A DNA stretch of 64,000 nt from BOG-908 sp965199235 (GTDB taxonomy: Bacteria > Pseudomonadota > Alphaproteobacteria > Acetobacterales > Acetobacteraceae). The position numbers were made by a program, and so were the translations under genes. Below the pieces are notes generated by a model. It was not told the DNA's origin. It made no database searches and saw only the letters and a program-made list of their open reading frames with translations. Below are positions 42,690 through 51,430 of this stretch, piece by piece. Where the stretch lies: the NCBI GenBank assembly GCA_965199235.1, contig CBDAQU010000002.1, forward strand, positions 372,001 to 436,000, in the 5' to 3' direction. The first letter of the stretch is position 1; every line of letters starts with the position of its first letter.

Positions 42690-45600
42690 CTACGCGCGCA
42701 TCGCCTCCGCTGCGTCGGCCAGCGGCTCGGCGAGGTATCTGACGTACTCCTTAGGGACCACCTGCCAGAAGCGCTCGCGTTCCTGCGCCCAGTCGTGCAG
42801 CAGCATCGCGGCGTAGCGGCTGCTCGTCTCGCGCGCGTGCTCCTCCACCAGCGTGCGCAACACGCCCTCCCAATGCGCAGAACCCAGGCGCTGCCAGGTG
42901 AGCGTATCGGGGTTGAGACGCATCTCGAACGTGCAGGCGGGGTCGTAGACGAAGGCCATGCCGCCGGTGAAGCCGGCGCCGAAATTGTCGCCCACCTCGC
43001 CCAGGACCACGATGGTTCCGCCGGTCATGTACTCGCACGCGTTGCTGCCGCAGCCTTCCACCACGCCGGTGGCGCCCGAGTTGCGAACGGCGAAGCGCTC
43101 GCCCGCCTGGCCAGCCGCGAACAGGCGTCCGGCGGTCGCACCATACAGCACGGTGTTCCCGATTATGGTGTTGTTCTGGCTCAGCAGCTCCGAACTGGGC
43201 GAGGTGCGCAGCACGATCGTGGCGCCGGACAGGCCCTTGCCCACGTAGTCGTTCGCATCTCCCATCACCTCGATGCGCAGGCCCTGCACGGCGAAGGCGC
43301 CGAGCGACTGGCCGGCGCTGCCGCGCAGCCGCACGGTGACGTGGCCGGCGGCTAGGCCCGTCATGCCGAACTGGCGGACGATGCGGGACGAGAACTTGGT
43401 GCCGATCGCGCGGTGCGTGTTGCGGATGCCGTATTGCAGCTGCATTTTCTCGCCGCGCTCGAACAGCGGCTGCGCGTCGGCCAGCATCTGCGCGTCCAGC
43501 GTCTCGGGCACTTCGTTGCGGCCCTGGCGCGTGCAGAATTTTGCGTGCTGGCCGGCATCGGCCTGGGCGAGAATCGGGTTCAGGTCGAGGTCGTCGAGCA
43601 GGTCGGAACCGCGGCTGACCTGGGCCAGAAGATCGCTGCGGCCGATGATGTCTTCCAATTTCGTGAAGCCGAGTTCGGCCAGGATGCCGCGCACGTCCTC
43701 GGCAATGAAGCTGAACAGGTTGATCACCTTTTCCGGCGATCCGTCGAACTTTCTCCGCAGCTCCTCGTCCTGCGTGCAGACGCCGACCGGGCAGGTGTTG
43801 CTGTGGCACTGGCGCACCATGATGCAGCCCATGGCCACCAGAGACGCCGTGCCGATGCCGAATTCCTCGGCGCCCAGCATCGCCGCTACCACCACGTCGC
43901 GGCCGGTCTTGATGCCGCCATCGGCGCGCAGTTTCACCCGGTGGCGCAGGCGGTTGAGCATCAGCACCTGATGCGCCTCCGACAGGCCCATCTCCCAGGG
44001 AAGGCCCGCGTATTTCACGGAAGTCTGCGGGGACGCGCCCGTGCCGCCGACATGGCCGCTGATCAGGATCGAATCGGCGTGCGCCTTGGCGACACCGGCG
44101 GCAATCGTGCCGATGCCTGAGCGGGCGACCAGTTTTACGCAGACGGTGGCGTCAGGGTTGATCTGCTTGAGGTCGTAGATGAGCTGGGCCAGATCCTCGA
44201 TCGAGTAGATGTCGTGGTGCGGCGGCGGGCTGATCAGGGTGACGCCCGGGGTCGAGTGGCGCAGCCTGGCGATCAGCGAGGTGACCTTGAAGCCCGGCAA
44301 CTGGCCGCCCTCGCCCGGCTTGGCGCCTTGCGCCATCTTGATCTCGATTTCTCGGCAGGCGTTGAGATACTCGGCGGTGACGCCGAAGCGGCCCGATGCG
44401 ATCTGCTTGATGGCCGACGACGCGTTGTCTCCGTTGGCGCGCGGTTTCGCGCGCGCGGGATCTTCGCCGCCCTCGCCCGAATCCGACCGCGCGCCGATGC
44501 GGTTCATCGCGATCGACAGGGTTTCGTGGGCTTCAGGGCTGAGCGCGCCGAGCGAGATGCCAGGTGCGAGCAGGCGCTTGCGGATTTCGGTGATGCTTTC
44601 CACGTCGTCGACCGAGATCGGCGTGCAGCGCTCGCGCCGGAAATCCAGCAGGTCGCGCAGCGCCACAGCGGGCATGCGGCGCACCCCTTCGACGTAGCGC
44701 CGGTAGATCTGGTAGCTGTCTGTGGCGCAGGCGGTCTGCAACGTGTGGATCAGCCCGCCCTCGAAGGCGTGGGTCTCGCCGCGGCGGCGCAGCTTGTATT
44801 GGCCGCCGACGGGAAGGGTCACGAACTCGGCGTTCCACGCGGCGCGGTGCAAGCTCAGCAGGCGGCGCGCGATGCCTGACAGGCCGATGCCGGAGATGCG
44901 CGACTGCATGCCGGGAAAGAACTCGCCCACCAGGGCGCGCGACAGGCCGATCGCCTCGAAATTGCAGCCGCCGCGATAGGAGGAGACGACAGAAATGCCC
45001 ATCTTGGACATCGTCTTCAGCAGGCCCTTGTCGATCGCCTTCTTGTAGCGGCCGACCGCCTCCTTCAGGGCGATCTGGCCGAACAGGCCGCGGCGGTGGC
45101 GGTCGGCGATGCTTTCCTGCGCGAGGTAGGCGTTCACCGTGGTGGCGCCGACGCCGATCAGCACGGCAAAATTGTGCACGTCCATGCATTCTGCGGCACG
45201 CACGTTCAGGCTGGTGAAGGTGCGCAGGCTGCAGCGCACCAGATGCGTGTGCACCGCGCCGGTGGCCAGGATCATCGGGATCGGCACGCAGTCGGGACCC
45301 TGATGCTCGTCGGTCAGCACGACGTGGGTGCAGCCTTCGCGCACGCCGTCCTCGGCCTGCTGGCGGATGCGCAGGATCGCGCGGCGCAGGCCCGCCTCGC
45401 CGTCCTCGACCGGAAAGGTGCAGTTCACGATGATGGCCGACGAGCCCATTGTGCGCAGCATCGCCTCGAACTCGGCGTTGCTCAGCACCGGCGACTCGAG
45501 CTGGAGCAAATCACACTGCGTCGCGTCCTGGTCGAGCACGTTGCCGAGATTGCCCAGCCGCGTTTTCAAGCTCATCACCCGGGTTTCGCGCAGGCTGTCG

Positions 45601-47207
45601 ATCGGCGGGTTGGTGACCTGGGCAAAGTTTTGCCGGAAATAGTGGTGCAGACCGCGATATTGTTCCGAGAGCACGGCGATCGGCGTGTCGTCGCCCATGC
45701 TGCCGGTGGCTTCCACGCCGTCCTCCACCATCGGGTGCAGGATCATCTCCAATTCTTCCAGAGTCATGCCGACGGCGAGCTGGCGGCGGCGCAGCATCTC
45801 GCCCTGGTAGTAGGCGGGTTCGGGCGCGTCGGTCTTGACGATGTGGTCGATCTTGCGAACCCGCGCCGTCCACTCGCCGTAGGGATGGCGGGCGGACAGC
45901 ATGTCGAGCATGCCCTGGTGCTTGAGGAACTGTCCGGTATCGAGGTCGACGCCGACCATTTCGCCTGGGCCGATACGGCCTTTCTCGACGATCTCGCTTT
46001 CTTCCACAGGCACCATGCCGGTTTCCGAACCCAGGATCAGCATGCCGCTGGCGGTCACCGAGTAGCGCAGCGGCCGCAGCCCGTTACGGTCCAGCCCGGC
46101 GATCGCCCAGCGCCCGTCGGTGGCGCACAGAGCGGCGGGGCCGTCCCACGGCTCCATCACTGCGTTGCAGTAGTGGAACATGTCGGCGTGCGCCGGCTTC
46201 ATCGTGGCGTCGTTGCCGATGCTTGCCGGTATTAGAAGCGCCTTTGCCATCGGCGCGTCGCGGCCTGCATGGATCAGCAACTCGAACACGTTGTCCAGCA
46301 CGGCGGTGTCCGATCCGCTGGCCTGGATCACCGGCTTGATGTCGTCGATATACGCGTCGAGCTCGCCAGCCGCCAGGCGCGTCTCGTGGCTCTTCATCCA
46401 GTTGGTGTTGCCGGAAACCGTGTTGATCTCGCCGTTATGCGCCAGCGTGCGGAACGGCTGCGCCAGCTTCCAGGTCGGAAACGTGTTGGTCGAGTAGCGC
46501 TGGTGGTAGATGGCGAAGCGCGACACAAAACGCTCGTCTTTGAGGTCGGGGTAGAACGTCGCCAGGTGCTCCGCCAGGAACATCCCCTTGTAGATGATCG
46601 AGCGGCAGGAGAGCGAGCAGATGTACAGCTCGGCGATCTGCGCTGCGATCGCCGACTTCTCGATGCGCCGGCGGATGACGTACAGGTCGCGCTCGAACTT
46701 CTCCGCCGCGCTCCGCTGCGTGTTGCGCACCATGATCTGTTCGATTTCCGGCCGAGTGGCGTTGGCCTTTTCGCCGATGACGGAAACGTCGATCGGCACC
46801 TGCCGCCAGCCATAGATCTGGTAGCCGAACCGCAGGATCTCGGTCTCCACGATCTGCCGGCAGCGCTCCTGCGCCGAGAAATCCGTCTTTGGCAAAAACA
46901 CCTGCCCGACCGCGATCTGCCCGTCCTGTGCCCGCTCGCCGCCGCGCTCGATCGCTTCGGCGAAGAAGTCCTGCGGGATTTCGATGTGGATGCCGGCGCC
47001 GTCGCCGGTTTTGCCGTCAGCATCGACAGCGCCGCGGTGCCACAGCGCGCTCAGCGCGTCGATCCCGGCTTGGACGACGGCACGGCGCGGTTTGCCGTCA
47101 AGGGAGGCGATCAGGCCGACGCCACAGGCATCGTGTTCCTGGGCGGGAGAGTAGGTGTGTTCGAGACGGGCGACGTTGGCGTGCCAGTCGGAAACAAATG
47201 TCGTCAT
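42690..47207 (-). CDS. gltB: Glutamate synthase (NADPH), large subunit
   Basis: Produces glutamate from glutamine and 2-oxoglutarate in ammonium assimilation. 1505 residues, full length. Class II glutamine amidotransferase domain starting at the catalytic Cys in EHDACGVGLIA (residue 28), central domain, FMN-binding barrel (DLAQLIYDLKQINPDA; ISGHVGGTGASP), the 3Fe-4S cysteines in CIMVRQCHSNTCPVGVC (about 1150) and the GXGXG beta-helix. The gltD partner lies upstream on the same strand but is separated by two small genes and a repeat. Confidence 0.98.
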   Translation of the reverse strand: MTTFVSDWHANVARLEHTYSPAQEHDACGVGLIASLDGKPRRAVVQAGIDALSALWHRGAVDADGKTGDGAGIHIEIPQDFFAEAIERGGERAQDGQIAVGQVFLPKTDFSAQERCRQIVETEILRFGYQIYGWRQVPIDVSVIGEKANATRPEIEQIMVRNTQRSAAEKFERDLYVIRRRIEKSAIAAQIAELYICSLSCRSIIYKGMFLAEHLATFYPDLKDERFVSRFAIYHQRYSTNTFPTWKLAQPFRTLAHNGEINTVSGNTNWMKSHETRLAAGELDAYIDDIKPVIQASGSDTAVLDNVFELLIHAGRDAPMAKALLIPASIGNDATMKPAHADMFHYCNAVMEPWDGPAALCATDGRWAIAGLDRNGLRPLRYSVTASGMLILGSETGMVPVEESEIVEKGRIGPGEMVGVDLDTGQFLKHQGMLDMLSARHPYGEWTARVRKIDHIVKTDAPEPAYYQGEMLRRRQLAVGMTLEELEMILHPMVEDGVEATGSMGDDTPIAVLSEQYRGLHHYFRQNFAQVTNPPIDSLRETRVMSLKTRLGNLGNVLDQDATQCDLLQLESPVLSNAEFEAMLRTMGSSAIIVNCTFPVEDGEAGLRRAILRIRQQAEDGVREGCTHVVLTDEHQGPDCVPIPMILATGAVHTHLVRCSLRTFTSLNVRAAECMDVHNFAVLIGVGATTVNAYLAQESIADRHRRGLFGQIALKEAVGRYKKAIDKGLLKTMSKMGISVVSSYRGGCNFEAIGLSRALVGEFFPGMQSRISGIGLSGIARRLLSLHRAAWNAEFVTLPVGGQYKLRRRGETHAFEGGLIHTLQTACATDSYQIYRRYVEGVRRMPAVALRDLLDFRRERCTPISVDDVESITEIRKRLLAPGISLGALSPEAHETLSIAMNRIGARSDSGEGGEDPARAKPRANGDNASSAIKQIASGRFGVTAEYLNACREIEIKMAQGAKPGEGGQLPGFKVTSLIARLRHSTPGVTLISPPPHHDIYSIEDLAQLIYDLKQINPDATVCVKLVARSGIGTIAAGVAKAHADSILISGHVGGTGASPQTSVKYAGLPWEMGLSEAHQVLMLNRLRHRVKLRADGGIKTGRDVVVAAMLGAEEFGIGTASLVAMGCIMVRQCHSNTCPVGVCTQDEELRRKFDGSPEKVINLFSFIAEDVRGILAELGFTKLEDIIGRSDLLAQVSRGSDLLDDLDLNPILAQADAGQHAKFCTRQGRNEVPETLDAQMLADAQPLFERGEKMQLQYGIRNTHRAIGTKFSSRIVRQFGMTGLAAGHVTVRLRGSAGQSLGAFAVQGLRIEVMGDANDYVGKGLSGATIVLRTSPSSELLSQNNTIIGNTVLYGATAGRLFAAGQAGERFAVRNSGATGVVEGCGSNACEYMTGGTIVVLGEVGDNFGAGFTGGMAFVYDPACTFEMRLNPDTLTWQRLGSAHWEGVLRTLVEEHARETSSRYAAMLLHDWAQERERFWQVVPKEYVRYLAEPLADAAEAMRA

Positions 47208-47225
47208 CAGACTGGTCTTTCCTAC

Positions 47226-47510
47226 TTATCTAACAGTTGCTTCGAAGCTTCCCCACGATGCTAATTCTGAATCATTGTAGTGAAGTTCAGCTTTAAGATC
47301 GGGATTCTTCGCCCGCAATACGCTGGCTAACATCATACCAACCTTTGCAAGCCAGACTTCATCTCGGACCTGGCAGAAATAAGCCGCTTGAGCTGCAAGC
47401 ATTGTCTGACTGGAGAGAACTGTAAGCTCCGCACTTGGACCGTGATCTCCCTGCGCTTGCGCCTGTACTATAAAGCTTGCAGCAAAGATGAGACCAGCTT
47501 GCTTGAACAT
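47226..47510 (-). CDS. Small exported protein of unknown function
   Basis: 94 residues, with a probable signal peptide (LIFAASFIVQAQAQ). No family recognised. The mature part is helical and hydrophilic with a single cysteine. Base composition is lower in GC than the flanking glutamate synthase genes (28 of 60 bases at 47281-47340). It sits with the next small gene as a pair between gltB and gltD, on the same strand. Confidence 0.5.
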   Translation of the reverse strand: MFKQAGLIFAASFIVQAQAQGDHGPSAELTVLSSQTMLAAQAAYFCQVRDEVWLAKVGMMLASVLRAKNPDLKAELHYNDSELASWGSFEATVR

Positions 47511-47525
47511 GACGATGCTGGTCCG

Positions 47526-47714
47526 CTACCGAACCACGTGCAGTACAGCCGCGAACCCACCGACAATCGCGCCGCCTAGTACACCACCCGCAGCCATCGC
47601 CGACACAACCAGCTTCCAGGGCTCGAAGCGGTTTTGCGTCTCATTCAGCGCCGTATCAGCCTGAAGAATGGCAATCTTCAGATACTTTTCAGCCAAGTCC
47701 CGTTCGGCGCTCAT
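47526..47714 (-). CDS. Small single-pass membrane protein
   Basis: 62 residues. Charged N-terminal helix (ERDLAEKYLKIAILQADTAL) and one C-terminal transmembrane segment (LVVSAMAAGGVLGGAIVGGFAAVL). The pattern is seen in small holin-like or phage-type membrane proteins of acetic acid bacteria, but length and context do not show a lysis cassette. 15 bases upstream of the small exported protein gene. Confidence 0.5.
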   Translation of the reverse strand: MSAERDLAEKYLKIAILQADTALNETQNRFEPWKLVVSAMAAGGVLGGAIVGGFAAVLHVVR

Positions 47715-47776
47715 AGGCCGCCTCCGATCAGGCGCGGTATGTGACGCTCCCTTTCGGGGCGCCTTACTCTGGTATC

Positions 47777-47871
47777 GTCATTGCGAGGCCGCTTGGCCGA
47801 TGCAATCCACGGTTCCAGCGACGGGTGCACGCCGTTTGAACCATGAATTGCTTCGCTGCGCTCGCAATGAC
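47777..47871. repeat. Intergenic palindrome of the gtcattgcgag type
   Basis: gtcattgcgag (47777-47787) is the exact inverse of ctcgcaatgac (47861-47871); nested inside are atgcaatcca and a related ggttc/gaacc pairing. Elements with this core are widespread in alphaproteobacterial intergenic DNA. It lies between gltD and the small gene pair. Confidence 0.7.
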
Positions 47872-47897
47872 TGGGAGTGGAGTCACGCATCACAGAA

Positions 47898-49340
47898 CTA
47901 CTCCGCCGCGGCCAGCATCGGCACGCGCGCACTCGGCTGCAGATACGCGTGCATCTGGGCTGCGGCATCCCGCCCGTCGCGAATCGCCCAAACCACCAGG
48001 CTCGCGCCGCGCACGATGTCTCCCGCGGCGAACACGCCGGGCAACGAGGTCTGGAACGAGCGGTGGTTCACCCGCACGGTCCCCCACTTGCTCACCTCCA
48101 GCGCCTCGCACCCCCACAACACAGGCAGCGGCTCGGGATCGAAGCCCAACGCCTTGATGACCAGATCGGCGGGCTTGGTGAACTGGCTGCCATCCACCTG
48201 CTCCACCGATTGGCGGCCGGAGGCGTCGGGCAAGCCTAGCCGCATGCGCACCGCGCGCACGCCGCTCACGTGGTTGTCGCCCGGAAACGCCTCGGGGGCG
48301 GACAGCCATTCGAATTGCACCCCCTCTTCTTCCGCGTTTTTTTCCTCGCGCAGCGAGCCGGGCATGTTCGCCTTGTCGCGGCGATACAGGCAGGTGACCG
48401 AGGCCGCACCCTGACGCACGGAGGTGCGCACGCAATCCATCGCCGTGTCGCCGCCGCCGATCACCACCACGTTCTTGCCGGCCGCGTTCAGCAAACCGCT
48501 GTCGAAATCGGGCACCTCGTCGCCCAGACCCTTGCGGTTCGATGCGATCAGGAAGTCCAGCGCCTTGACGATGCCCGGCAGGCCGGAACCCGGGCCGCCC
48601 AACTCGCGCGCCTGGTACACGCCGGTCGCCAGCAGCACCGCATCGTGCCGCGCGCGCAGTTCGGCGAAGGAGACGTCGCGCCCCACCTCGCAGTTGAGAT
48701 GGAAGCGGATGCCGCCCTCCTCCAGCAGGCGCCAGCGGCGGGTGACGATTTCCTTTTCCAGCTTGAAGCCGGGGATGCCGTACATCATCAGGCCGCCGGC
48801 GCGGTCGTGCCGGTCGTAGACGTGCACCTCGTAGCCGCGCCGGCGCAATTCCTCGCCCGCGGCCAGGCCGCCGGGGCCGGCGCCGATGATGCCGATGGAT
48901 TGCGACAATTCCGCGCGCGGACGCACCGGCTTTACCCAGCCCTGGGTCCAGGCGTGGTCGGTGATAAAACGTTCGACGGCGCCGATCGTGACGGATTCAA
49001 AACCGCGCTCGATGACGCAGTTGCCCTCGCACAACCTGTCCTGCGGACAGATGCGGCCGCAGATCTCGGGAAAATTGTTGGTCGCCGCACTCACCTCGTA
49101 GGCTTCGTCCAGCCGCCCCTCCGCGGTCAGTTTCAGCCAGTCGGGGATGTTGTTGTTCAGAGGACAGTGGATGGAGCAGAACGGCACGCCGCACTGGCTG
49201 CAGCGGCTGGATTGCGCTTCGGCCCGCGAGACCGCGAAATCCTGGTATATTTCGCTGAAATCCTGGCGCCGCTCGCCAACGTCGCGCTTGTCCGGCTGAT
49301 GCTGCGGCAGATTGGTGAATTGCAGCATACGATCAGCCAT
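47898..49340 (-). CDS. gltD: Glutamate synthase (NADPH), small subunit
   Basis: Transfers electrons from NADPH to GltB. 480 residues. N-terminal Fe-S domain (CSQCGVPFCSIHCPL; CGRICPQDRLCEGNCV), FAD site IGIIGAGPGGLAAGEEL, and NADPH site NVVVIGGGDTAMDCV, ending with GVFAAGDIVRGASLV. ATG 49340 with GGGAGA about 8 bases upstream; the longer N-terminal reading is not conserved-looking. The promoter region of about 180 bases separates it from the epimerase terminator. Confidence 0.96.
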   Translation of the reverse strand: MADRMLQFTNLPQHQPDKRDVGERRQDFSEIYQDFAVSRAEAQSSRCSQCGVPFCSIHCPLNNNIPDWLKLTAEGRLDEAYEVSAATNNFPEICGRICPQDRLCEGNCVIERGFESVTIGAVERFITDHAWTQGWVKPVRPRAELSQSIGIIGAGPGGLAAGEELRRRGYEVHVYDRHDRAGGLMMYGIPGFKLEKEIVTRRWRLLEEGGIRFHLNCEVGRDVSFAELRARHDAVLLATGVYQARELGGPGSGLPGIVKALDFLIASNRKGLGDEVPDFDSGLLNAAGKNVVVIGGGDTAMDCVRTSVRQGAASVTCLYRRDKANMPGSLREEKNAEEEGVQFEWLSAPEAFPGDNHVSGVRAVRMRLGLPDASGRQSVEQVDGSQFTKPADLVIKALGFDPEPLPVLWGCEALEVSKWGTVRVNHRSFQTSLPGVFAAGDIVRGASLVVWAIRDGRDAAAQMHAYLQPSARVPMLAAAE

Positions 49341-49503
49341 CCGGCGTCTCCCACGGTGGGCAAACACCAGTTCTGCGCTGCCGGGACAACAATGTGTTCG
49401 GTTCCCAGCAACTGCGAGCCATATTTCGCCAGTGGGCCAGCAATGCTGACCTGATAAAGTGTTTGCCCTGCTGCCCGCCGATAAACCCATCTCAGACGGC
49501 AGC

Positions 49504-49526
49504 AAAATAGGTCCAGTCCGGACCTA
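49504..49526 (-). terminator. Intrinsic terminator of the epimerase gene
   Basis: On the minus strand, taggtcc-ggact-ggaccta forms a perfect 7-base stem (49526-49508) followed by TTTT (49507-49504). The stem includes the stop codon of the epimerase gene, a compact stop/terminator arrangement. Confidence 0.65.
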
Positions 49527-50459
49527 CTCTGGCGTGCCTGGGCGCAATCCACCTCGGCGATAGCGGGCCAGGTAGCCCGGCACCACCAAATCGATCGGCG
49601 TCGGCATGATGCCCAGCGCTGCAAGGCCTGGCAGCGCAGGGTTGGCCACGTTGTCGCGCTTGAGCATGAGCAACTGATCGCTCGTCAGGCCGCTGAAGGG
49701 CACGCTGGCCATCAGCCGGGCAGCCGCGTCCGGCATGCTCACCAGCGGACGATGGCGGCCGATCTGCGCCAGTATCCAGCCCAGGATTTCTCGGAACGTC
49801 ATGATCTTCGGCCCGCCCAGCTCGTAGAGCTTCCCGGCCGCGTCGGTGCGCGTCAGGGCTGCCATCACCGCATCGGCCACGTCGCCCACGTAGACGGGTT
49901 GAAACCGGCTCGATCCGGCGATGACCGGCATGACCGGGGAGATCAGCGCCAGCGAGGCGAAGCGGTTGAAGAACTTGTCCTCCGGCCCGAACACCAGCGA
50001 AGGGCGCAGGATGGTGGCGTGCGGAAAATGCTCCCGGACCAGCCTCTCGCCTTCCGCCTTACTGCGGGCATACTGGGCGGGGCTGTCCGGGTCGGCGCCG
50101 ATGGCCGACATCTGCACCAGATGCCTGACGCCGGCCGCAGCCGACAGGCGCGCCACCCGCCCTGCCCCTTCGGCCTGAAGCTTGGAGAAGTCGCCGGCCG
50201 CGCGTTCGGCAAGGATGCCAACCAGGTTCACCACGATGTCGGCCTCCTCCACGGCGCGCTCCATGGTGCCGTCGGCCGCGATGTTGGCGTAGAGCGGCAC
50301 CACCTTTCCCATCGGGCCCATCACCCTGAGGAAGTTCGCACGCTCCGGGTCGCGCACCGCCACGCGCACCACGTGGCCCGCCGTCACCAGGCGCTTGACG
50401 ACGTATCGGCCGATGAAGCCCGATCCGCCGACCACGGTAGCTACGCTGCGCGTTTCCAT
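49524..50459 (-). CDS. NAD(P)-binding epimerase, complex I NDUFA9-like
   Basis: 311 residues. Rossmann start TVVGGSGFIGRYVVKRLVTAGH, the YxxxK-like QYARSKAEGERLVRE and an extended SDR pattern of the NDUFA9 subfamily (ATILRPSLVFGPEDKFFNRFA; FQPVYVGDVADAVMAAL). The bacterial family is linked with complex I assembly or quinone metabolism, substrate unknown. ATG 50459, with GAGGAT upstream. It ends in a stem-loop terminator. Confidence 0.85.
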   Translation of the reverse strand: METRSVATVVGGSGFIGRYVVKRLVTAGHVVRVAVRDPERANFLRVMGPMGKVVPLYANIAADGTMERAVEEADIVVNLVGILAERAAGDFSKLQAEGAGRVARLSAAAGVRHLVQMSAIGADPDSPAQYARSKAEGERLVREHFPHATILRPSLVFGPEDKFFNRFASLALISPVMPVIAGSSRFQPVYVGDVADAVMAALTRTDAAGKLYELGGPKIMTFREILGWILAQIGRHRPLVSMPDAAARLMASVPFSGLTSDQLLMLKRDNVANPALPGLAALGIMPTPIDLVVPGYLARYRRGGLRPGTPE

Positions 50460-50483
50460 TCGGTATCCTCGAAACTCGGTTTC

Positions 50484-50580
50484 AAAGGCCAGGGGCTCTG
50501 CCCCTGGACCCCGTTGGGGTTTGAAACCCCAAACCCCCAAATTGTTGAGGGGCGAGGCTCCCTGGCTTTAACGCTCTATA
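50484..50580. repeat. Intergenic multi-hairpin repeat (REP-like), copy 2
   Basis: Hairpins ccaggggc-tct-gcccctgg (50489-50507) and ggggttt-g-aaacccc (50516-50530), then a C/A-rich tail and ggcgagg/cctggctt. The first hairpin matches copy 1 at 8158-8219. Its right end overlaps the stop region of the GT2 gene. Confidence 0.7.
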
Positions 50581-51341
50581 ACGGGCCGCTTCCAGCGCCG
50601 TTGCAGCCAGGCAACGCCAACCAGGTCGAAGATCCCCACCCATAACCGGTCGAGCGTGCCGTATTTCGACGCTCCCCGCGTGCGAGGGCGATGTCCCACC
50701 GGCACGGACAGCACGCGCCCGCCCGCGCGGATGAACAGCGCCGGCAAGTAACGGTGCATGTGATCGAAGGCGGGCAGCTCCAGGAACGCCGCGCGGCAAA
50801 ACACTTTTAGCCCGCACCCGGTATCGGGCGTGGCATCGCCCAGCAGCCGCGCCCGGATCGCGTTGGCGGCGCGGGACGAGACCCTCTTCAGCCGGCTGTC
50901 CTGCCGCCTGGTGCGGTGGCCCGCCACCAGCACCGGTCCTGCGTCGGAGGGCTCGGACTGCGCGCGCGCCAGCAGCGCCGGAATGTCGGCGGGGTCGTTC
51001 TGCCCGTCGCCGTCCAGCGTCGCGATCCACAGGCCGGCAGCCGCCCGCACCCCTGTCACGATGGCGGCACTCTGTCCGCAGCCGGCACGGTGGCGCAGCA
51101 CGGTCAGGGCGCCGACCCCCACCTGCTCGCGCCCCGCTTCCTCGCGTAACGCTTCCTCGCGCAACGCGTCGGCGGTGCCATCGGTGCTGCCATCGTCCAC
51201 GTAGATGATCTCGTGGTCCACGCCCGCCAGGGCCGAGCGTATCTCGGCAATCAGCGGTGCGATGTTGGCGGCCTCGTTGCGCACCGGCACCACGACCGAG
51301 ACGGACGGACGGCCGGACAAAGGGGTGGACGGGGCTTGCAT
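50568..51341 (-). CDS. Family 2 glycosyltransferase (dolichyl-phosphate mannosyltransferase-like)
   Basis: 257 residues. VSVVVPVRNEAANIAPLI start, DHEIIYVDDGSTDGTADAL, metal motif ATLDGDGQNDP, and PDTGCGLKVF, as in polyprenyl-phosphate sugar synthases, which load a sugar onto undecaprenyl phosphate. No membrane segments are evident in the C-terminal part. ATG 51341 is chosen over the longer reading. The C-terminal end (RPVIER) and stop lie within the repeat element. Confidence 0.85.
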   Translation of the reverse strand: MQAPSTPLSGRPSVSVVVPVRNEAANIAPLIAEIRSALAGVDHEIIYVDDGSTDGTADALREEALREEAGREQVGVGALTVLRHRAGCGQSAAIVTGVRAAAGLWIATLDGDGQNDPADIPALLARAQSEPSDAGPVLVAGHRTRRQDSRLKRVSSRAANAIRARLLGDATPDTGCGLKVFCRAAFLELPAFDHMHRYLPALFIRAGGRVLSVPVGHRPRTRGASKYGTLDRLWVGIFDLVGVAWLQRRWKRPVIER

Positions 51342-51430
51342 GGGGGTGCGGCGGTAGCACCTGAATTGCTTGCGGGAAAGCACGGCAGTTTCGGCTTCCC
51401 AGCCCTTCCAGCAGTCGGTAGCCTGTCGCG

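Noticed and set aside
47226..47714. Prophage remnant between gltB and gltD
   Set aside because: Only two small genes, no integrase, attachment repeats or structural genes.
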